Source of the DNA: JAEVLT01 sp044598425
GTDB taxonomy: Bacteria > Bacillota > Bacilli > Bacillales > Cytobacillaceae
NCBI GenBank assembly: GCA_044598425.1
Contig: CP172536.1
Coordinates: forward strand, 1,488,001-1,552,000
Direction: 5' to 3'
DNA length: 64,000 bases
Under the pieces are notes generated by a model. The model did not search any database. It had not been told where the DNA came from and was given only the letters and a program-made list of their open reading frames with translations. Positions within the stretch are counted from its first letter, which is position 1, and every line of letters starts with the position of its first letter. Below are positions 60,057 through 64,000 of the stretch, in pieces. The position numbers and the translations under genes are program-made.

Positions 60057-60147
60057 TCCTGCAGAATATTCATCAGTAGAAGATATGGAAATAGGAGCTA
60101 ACGTTTTACTGGATTTCGTTACTCAATTAACAAACCAAATAACTTAA
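60043..60147 (+). pseudogene. Remnant of an allantoate/N-carbamoyl amidohydrolase C terminus
   Basis: In a frame different from pucE, 34 codons read GISHNPAEYSSVEDMEIGAN and continue VLLDFVTQLTNQIT to a TAA. This matches the end of pucF (GISHSPKEFTSVSDLEIAIE) so closely in pattern that it must be the tail of a second gene of that family. The rest is gone; pucE runs directly into it. A deletion fused the two genes. Confidence 0.75.
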
Positions 60148-60160
60148 ACAGGAGACCAGG

Positions 60161-61420
60161 ATGAATACAAGAACATTATCTTCAGAAAAACAACAAATCA
60201 TTCAATTTATTGATGACCAGCAAGAAAAGCTAATCGTTTTTTTAAAAGAGCTTGTAGGCATTCCATCCGATAATCCTCCTGGGGACTGTCAAGAAATCGC
60301 TGAATATCTTTACAGATGCCTTGAAGAATTTGAATTCGAAAATGTTTCAATCCATCAAGTGGAAGGTGAAAAAGTAAAGGCTGTCTGTATGACGAAAGCG
60401 GCAAATGTTGTTGCTTTTCAATCTTTTGGAAATAATGAAGGTCCCGAAATTACATTAAACTCACATGGCGATGTTGTCCCTCCTGGCTTGGGGTGGACGC
60501 AGGATCCGTATGGCGGAAATATTGTCGATGGGAAACTGTATGGCCGTGGTGCTGCTGTTTCGAAATCAGATATCGCTTCGTTTATTTTTGCTGCCCTTGC
60601 ATTAAGACAACTGAAAGATAAATTAAGCGGAAAAATCTCTTTAGCGTTTACATTTGATGAAGAATCAGGAGGAGAAATTGGTCCCAAATGGCTGCTTGAA
60701 AATGGATTTATTCATCCGGATTTGGCAATTTGCCCTGGATTCACTTATGCCCTTATCAATGCACACAATGGCTGTCTTCATTTAGAAGTAAAATTAAAAG
60801 GAAAATCCGCTCATGCGGCGGAACCGCAATATGGACACGATGCCCTTGAAGCTATGAACGGTATACTAAGTGCATTGTATGCGTACAGGAAAGGATTTTC
60901 AAAAGTAAAATCCGCTGTTCCTGGCATTGATTCTCCTAGTCTGGTAGTAGGCTTAATTTCTGGAGGGATCAATACAAATGTTGTCCCCGATACGGCCACA
61001 ATCCGGCTGGATCGGCGTTTAATTCCTGAAGAAGATCCCGCTGTTGGAGAGGCTGAAATTCGTGGAATCATTACGGAGGTTCTCAAAAATTATCCTGGAG
61101 TTGAGGCAGAAATTACTCAAGTGTTGTTAGCGCGCAGTTTTGGCCCAATCCCAGTTGATTCCCCATTGATCCAATCGATTGCAGCCAATTGGACGGAAAT
61201 GATGGGCGGTGGAGAACTTCCCGTTGGGGGGTCGCCACTTTATACGGATGCACGTCATTTTTATGAAGCGGGGATACCGGTTGTGTTATTTGGGGCAGGC
61301 CCTCGTACATTAGCAGAAGCAAACGGTCATCGTGCAGATGAAAATGTTAAAATAGATGATTTAATAAAATCAACAAAAATTGTGGCCTTGGCCTTGTATG
61401 ATCTGTTAAAGCAAAAATAG
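60161..61420 (+). CDS. M20-family deacylase (ArgE/DapE type)
   Basis: A 419-residue zinc peptidase-fold hydrolase. Metal-site motifs are NSHGDVVPPGLGW, GRGAAVSKSDIASF, TFDEESGGEIG and the late DARHFYEAGIPVVLFGAG. A dimerisation domain (LHLEVKLKGKSAHAAEPQ) sits in the middle. AGGAG precedes the ATG. Family members remove acyl or carbamoyl groups from amino acids. Next to the purine genes it might act on ureidoglycolate- or carbamoyl-type compounds, but N-acetyl amino acid deacylase is equally possible. Confidence 0.82.
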   Translation: MNTRTLSSEKQQIIQFIDDQQEKLIVFLKELVGIPSDNPPGDCQEIAEYLYRCLEEFEFENVSIHQVEGEKVKAVCMTKAANVVAFQSFGNNEGPEITLNSHGDVVPPGLGWTQDPYGGNIVDGKLYGRGAAVSKSDIASFIFAALALRQLKDKLSGKISLAFTFDEESGGEIGPKWLLENGFIHPDLAICPGFTYALINAHNGCLHLEVKLKGKSAHAAEPQYGHDALEAMNGILSALYAYRKGFSKVKSAVPGIDSPSLVVGLISGGINTNVVPDTATIRLDRRLIPEEDPAVGEAEIRGIITEVLKNYPGVEAEITQVLLARSFGPIPVDSPLIQSIAANWTEMMGGGELPVGGSPLYTDARHFYEAGIPVVLFGAGPRTLAEANGHRADENVKIDDLIKSTKIVALALYDLLKQK

Positions 61421-61431
61421 GCATTAATGGA

Positions 61432-61462
61432 GGGGATCTTTGAAAAAGATTCCCTTTTTTGT
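61432..61462 (+). terminator. Intrinsic terminator after the M20 gene
   Basis: GGGGATCTTT pairs with AAAGATTCCC (one G-T pair) and is followed by a long T-run. Confidence 0.75.
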
Positions 61463-61632
61463 TTTTTATAAAAAGTATTTCGGGTATAAAAACAATTTTA
61501 CTTATGGTATGATGGCTTTAATCATTTTGTATGGATGGATGACTTTGCAATTGTCCATGAACGATTGCAGGCCGCAGTTCATTTAACAGTCACAGAGTGG
61601 ATTGATTCCGAATGAAGTGGAGAGCGAAGAGA

Positions 61633-62841
61633 ATGTTAGTATGGAAACGAAATTTGTGGGTATTATGGGTGGGTGTCTTTTTTACAGCAGCAAGTTTTTC
61701 CATGGTAATCCCTTTTTTGCCGATTTTTCTGCTTCAAATAGGAGTGCATCAACATACAGAATTTTGGTCTGGATTGATTTTTAGCTCGGCTTTCTTTGCA
61801 GGAGCAATTGCTTCACCATTTTGGGGGAGTATGGCGGATAAATACGGAAGAAAGCCAATGATTGTGAGGGCTGGTTTTGCTCTCTTTGTGATTTATACAT
61901 TAATGGCCTTCGTAACGAATCCGTATCAAATTTTAGGATTGCGGATTTTGCAGGGATTGTTGAGCGGATTTATTCCTGGGGCTATTGCCTTGATTGGCAC
62001 GAATACACCAAGTAATAAGGTGGGATATGCACTTTCCTTAATTTCAACTGCCTCTGCATCAGGACAAATTGTCGGCCCTTTACTTGGAGGCGGTATTTCT
62101 TCGCTGATTGGGAACCGCTGGGCTTTTGCCAGTGCCGGTTTGATTGTGTTTATATCGACACTGCTGATCATTTTTTGGGTAATAGAGGAGAACTTCACAC
62201 CAAGCGAGGAGAAAGGTTCTGTGAAAAATGACTTGAAAGCGGCATGGCTCAATCATCCTCTAATGCTCGTCATTGTTCTAACTGTTGTTACATCTGGCTC
62301 GGTGATGACCGTTGAACCAATTCTACCTTTATATGTTGTTAAATTGGGCGGATCATCCGAACATGCTTCCTTATTAGCGGGAATTGTTTTCTCACTCCCG
62401 GGTATTGCCAGTGCGATATTTGCGCCATTCTGGGGGAAGTGGGCAGACAAGGTTGGGTTTAATAGAGTCCTCGTCATCGGATTATTTGGCGGCAGTCTTG
62501 GTATGCTGGCGCAATCTTTTTTCAGTCATATATGGGGATTTTCAATTATCCGTTTTGTATTCGGTATCTTTTTCTGTGCTGTTTTTCCAGCTTTAAATGG
62601 ACTCGTTGTGAAATCGACAACCGAAGATTTCCGGGGGAGGGCTTTCGGTTTAAACCAAACGGCCAACCAGGTAGGCGGCATGATCGGCCCAATGATTGGC
62701 GGCTTTATCGGCGGTGTTTTTCCCGTGCAAAGTGTCTTCGCGATAACGGGTATTTTCCTTTTGATCGGAACAGGAATCGCTTTTTGGCACCCGACTAATT
62801 TAAAGGGCGGTCTGAAAATAAAACAAACAATTAGACATTAA
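61633..62841 (+). CDS. MFS drug-exporter-like transporter (12 TM)
   Basis: A 402-residue major facilitator protein of the DHA1 drug:H+ antiporter type. Motif A is GSMADKYGRKPM after helix 2 and is repeated as WGKWADKVGFNRVLV in the second half. Motif C-like glycines lie in SGQIVGPLLGGGISSLIG. ATG 61633 follows GTGGAGAG at nine bases; an ATG at 61612 would add seven residues. It resembles MdtG/TetA-type exporters, but no substrate can be named. It is followed 80 bases later by a LacI-type gene. Confidence 0.85.
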   Translation: MLVWKRNLWVLWVGVFFTAASFSMVIPFLPIFLLQIGVHQHTEFWSGLIFSSAFFAGAIASPFWGSMADKYGRKPMIVRAGFALFVIYTLMAFVTNPYQILGLRILQGLLSGFIPGAIALIGTNTPSNKVGYALSLISTASASGQIVGPLLGGGISSLIGNRWAFASAGLIVFISTLLIIFWVIEENFTPSEEKGSVKNDLKAAWLNHPLMLVIVLTVVTSGSVMTVEPILPLYVVKLGGSSEHASLLAGIVFSLPGIASAIFAPFWGKWADKVGFNRVLVIGLFGGSLGMLAQSFFSHIWGFSIIRFVFGIFFCAVFPALNGLVVKSTTEDFRGRAFGLNQTANQVGGMIGPMIGGFIGGVFPVQSVFAITGIFLLIGTGIAFWHPTNLKGGLKIKQTIRH

Positions 62842-62923
62842 GAGAATTGAAAATTAGCCCTTATAAGTTAAGATAGTAATAGAAAAGGTTAGCAAAGAGA
62901 AATGTATTGTGAGGGTTATGCAG

Positions 62924-63907
62924 ATGAAACCAAATATGAAGGATGTCGCAGCGTTAGCCGGAGTGTCGGCGACAACTGTATCCAGGGTGCTCAACGATCG
63001 CGGGTATATTAGTGAGGAAACAAAGAATAAAGTTTTTCAAGCAATGGAAGAACTTCATTATTTTCCGAGTGATGTGGCGCGGTCTTTGTTTCGAAAAAGC
63101 ACAAAATTAATTGGGCTTATTTTTCCAACCACAAGTCATCCATTCTTCGGGGAACTGATTTTAAATATCGAAAGGTTTTGTTCATTGTTTGGCTACAAGG
63201 TTTTGCTTTGCAATAGTTTGAATGACACGGATAAAGAAAGCAAGTATTTAGAAATGCTGCAAAGGAATCAAGTGGATGGCATCATTGTCGGCACCCACAA
63301 TCAAGGGACATTGGATTATGAGAAAATTCGCTTTCCTGTTGTGGCCATCGATCGTTTTTTATCCGATAACATACCAGTAGTGTCCTCCGATAATTATCAA
63401 GGCGGAAAATTAGCTACTGAACGCCTGTTAGAAAGCGGTTGCAAAAAAATCATCCATATCTGTGGACCGTTAAAACTGAAAACCCCTGCCAATCTGCGAA
63501 CAATTGCCTACAAGGATATGATGGAAAAGCATAAAATCAAACCCATCATTTATGAATTGCCAGTTAACTTCAATCACGAGTACACGATTGAAATGATTAA
63601 AAACATATTGATTGAGCATCCGGATGTAAATGGGATTTTTACAAGTGATGATTTGATTGCTGCTTCTGTATTAACGGAAGCCGCCAACATTGGAAAGAAA
63701 GTACCGAATGATTTAAAAGTCATCGGCTATGATGGCACGGAAACAGTACAAATTTGTTTGCCACATCTAACCACAATTAAACAGCCGATCAAACTGATAG
63801 CAGAAAAATCTGTTTCGATGCTGATTGAATTAATAGAGGGTAAACAGTATGAAACTAATTTGGAAGAAAAATTACCCGTATTGCTAAAAAAAGGAACAAC
63901 TGCTTAA
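62924..63907 (+). CDS. LacI-family transcriptional regulator 2
   Basis: A 327-residue LacI/RbsR-type regulator. The DNA-binding head is MKDVAALAGVSATTVSRVLN, with the hinge DVARSLFRKSTKLIGLIFP. The ribose-type effector domain follows (HPFFGELILNIERF, VDGIIVGTHNQG, KVIGYDGTETVQ). ATG 62924 follows GAGGG; GTG 62909 and ATG 62918 are alternatives. A palindrome 38 bases after its stop suggests that it controls an operon, probably for a sugar such as ribose, that lies beyond the window. Confidence 0.88.
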   Translation: MKPNMKDVAALAGVSATTVSRVLNDRGYISEETKNKVFQAMEELHYFPSDVARSLFRKSTKLIGLIFPTTSHPFFGELILNIERFCSLFGYKVLLCNSLNDTDKESKYLEMLQRNQVDGIIVGTHNQGTLDYEKIRFPVVAIDRFLSDNIPVVSSDNYQGGKLATERLLESGCKKIIHICGPLKLKTPANLRTIAYKDMMEKHKIKPIIYELPVNFNHEYTIEMIKNILIEHPDVNGIFTSDDLIAASVLTEAANIGKKVPNDLKVIGYDGTETVQICLPHLTTIKQPIKLIAEKSVSMLIELIEGKQYETNLEEKLPVLLKKGTTA

Positions 63908-63944
63908 ATCTACTTTTGAAACCGTTTTTTTTTTTTTTTGCATG

Positions 63945-63960
63945 TGTCAACCGATTGACA
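63945..63960. promoter_or_regulatory. Operator-like palindrome TGTCAACCGATTGACA
   Basis: Perfect 6-bp arms TGTCAA/TTGACA around CCGA, right after a T15 tract (63925-63939). Directly beyond it is TGAAAGCGATTGCCAT, a cre/LacI-like site. This is probably the control region of the next operon, bound by regulator 2. Confidence 0.5.
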
Positions 63961-64000
63961 TATGAAAGCGATTGCCATATGATAAATACAGAGAAAACGT

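Noticed and set aside
1..64000. CRISPR arrays, tRNA/rRNA genes, prophage and defence modules
   Set aside because: I looked for regular direct repeats, cloverleaf-like genes and typical phage or defence proteins and saw none; the only mobile element is the IS21 copy.

Overview
The window is AT-rich, uses many TTG and GTG starts, has strong GGAGG-type ribosome sites, and carries an SspH-type spore protein, CcpA-like cre boxes, an MhqR regulon, a BirA-type biotin operator and a B. megaterium-like early-cobalt cobalamin operon. This points to a spore-forming Bacillaceae (Bacillus/Neobacillus/Priestia-like). An Fnr-type box suggests a facultative anaerobe. No rRNA, tRNA, CRISPR array or phage module was seen.

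Layout. 1-3.3 kb: an IS21-family element (istA/istB) sits inside a sugar-acid type MFS transporter gene; a 7-bp target duplication and the restored reading frame show the exact insertion point. 3.7-12.4 kb: a LacI-type regulator and a catabolic cluster (Zn alcohol dehydrogenase, ThDP enzyme, HMG-CoA-lyase-like enzyme, acylating aldehyde dehydrogenase, TIM-barrel isomerase, shikimate-kinase-like protein). It has three copies of one palindromic operator and a cre box, and its substrate is unknown. 12.7-21.1 kb: pirin, NhaC antiporter, phosphotriesterase-like hydrolase, a candidate Fnr-dependent small RNA, sspH, and an MhqR quinone/electrophile-response cluster (mhqR, mhqO, flavin reductase, mhqD, mhqP). 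Three MhqR-type operators are present, one of them in front of pirin. 21.2-23.4 kb: a chemoreceptor of unusual topology.

23.8-46.9 kb: two cobalamin riboswitches in series, each with its own terminator, precede a 25-gene run. It encodes the anaerobic corrin ring pathway (cbiW-H60-X-J-C-D-ET-L-F-G-A-P, cobA), the nucleotide loop (cobT, U, S, C, bluB), the aminopropanol arm (cobD, cbiB, pduX), adenosylation (cobO), salvage (cbiZ) and a Ni/Co transporter. Sirohydrochlorin synthesis from precorrin-2 (a SirC-type oxidase) is not in the window.

47-51.8 kb: bioW-bioA-bioF-bioD under a BirA-type operator, flanked by two degenerate copies of a dispersed intergenic repeat. 52-52.8 kb: an orphan [NiFe]-hydrogenase small subunit. 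53.1-60.1 kb: purine/allantoin catabolism (pucH, pucI, pucR, pucF) with an eroded end: an adenine deaminase C-terminal remnant, an orphan xanthine dehydrogenase Fe-S subunit and an amidohydrolase C-terminal remnant. 60.2-64 kb: an M20 deacylase, an MFS exporter, a second LacI regulator and an operator-like palindrome at the right edge.
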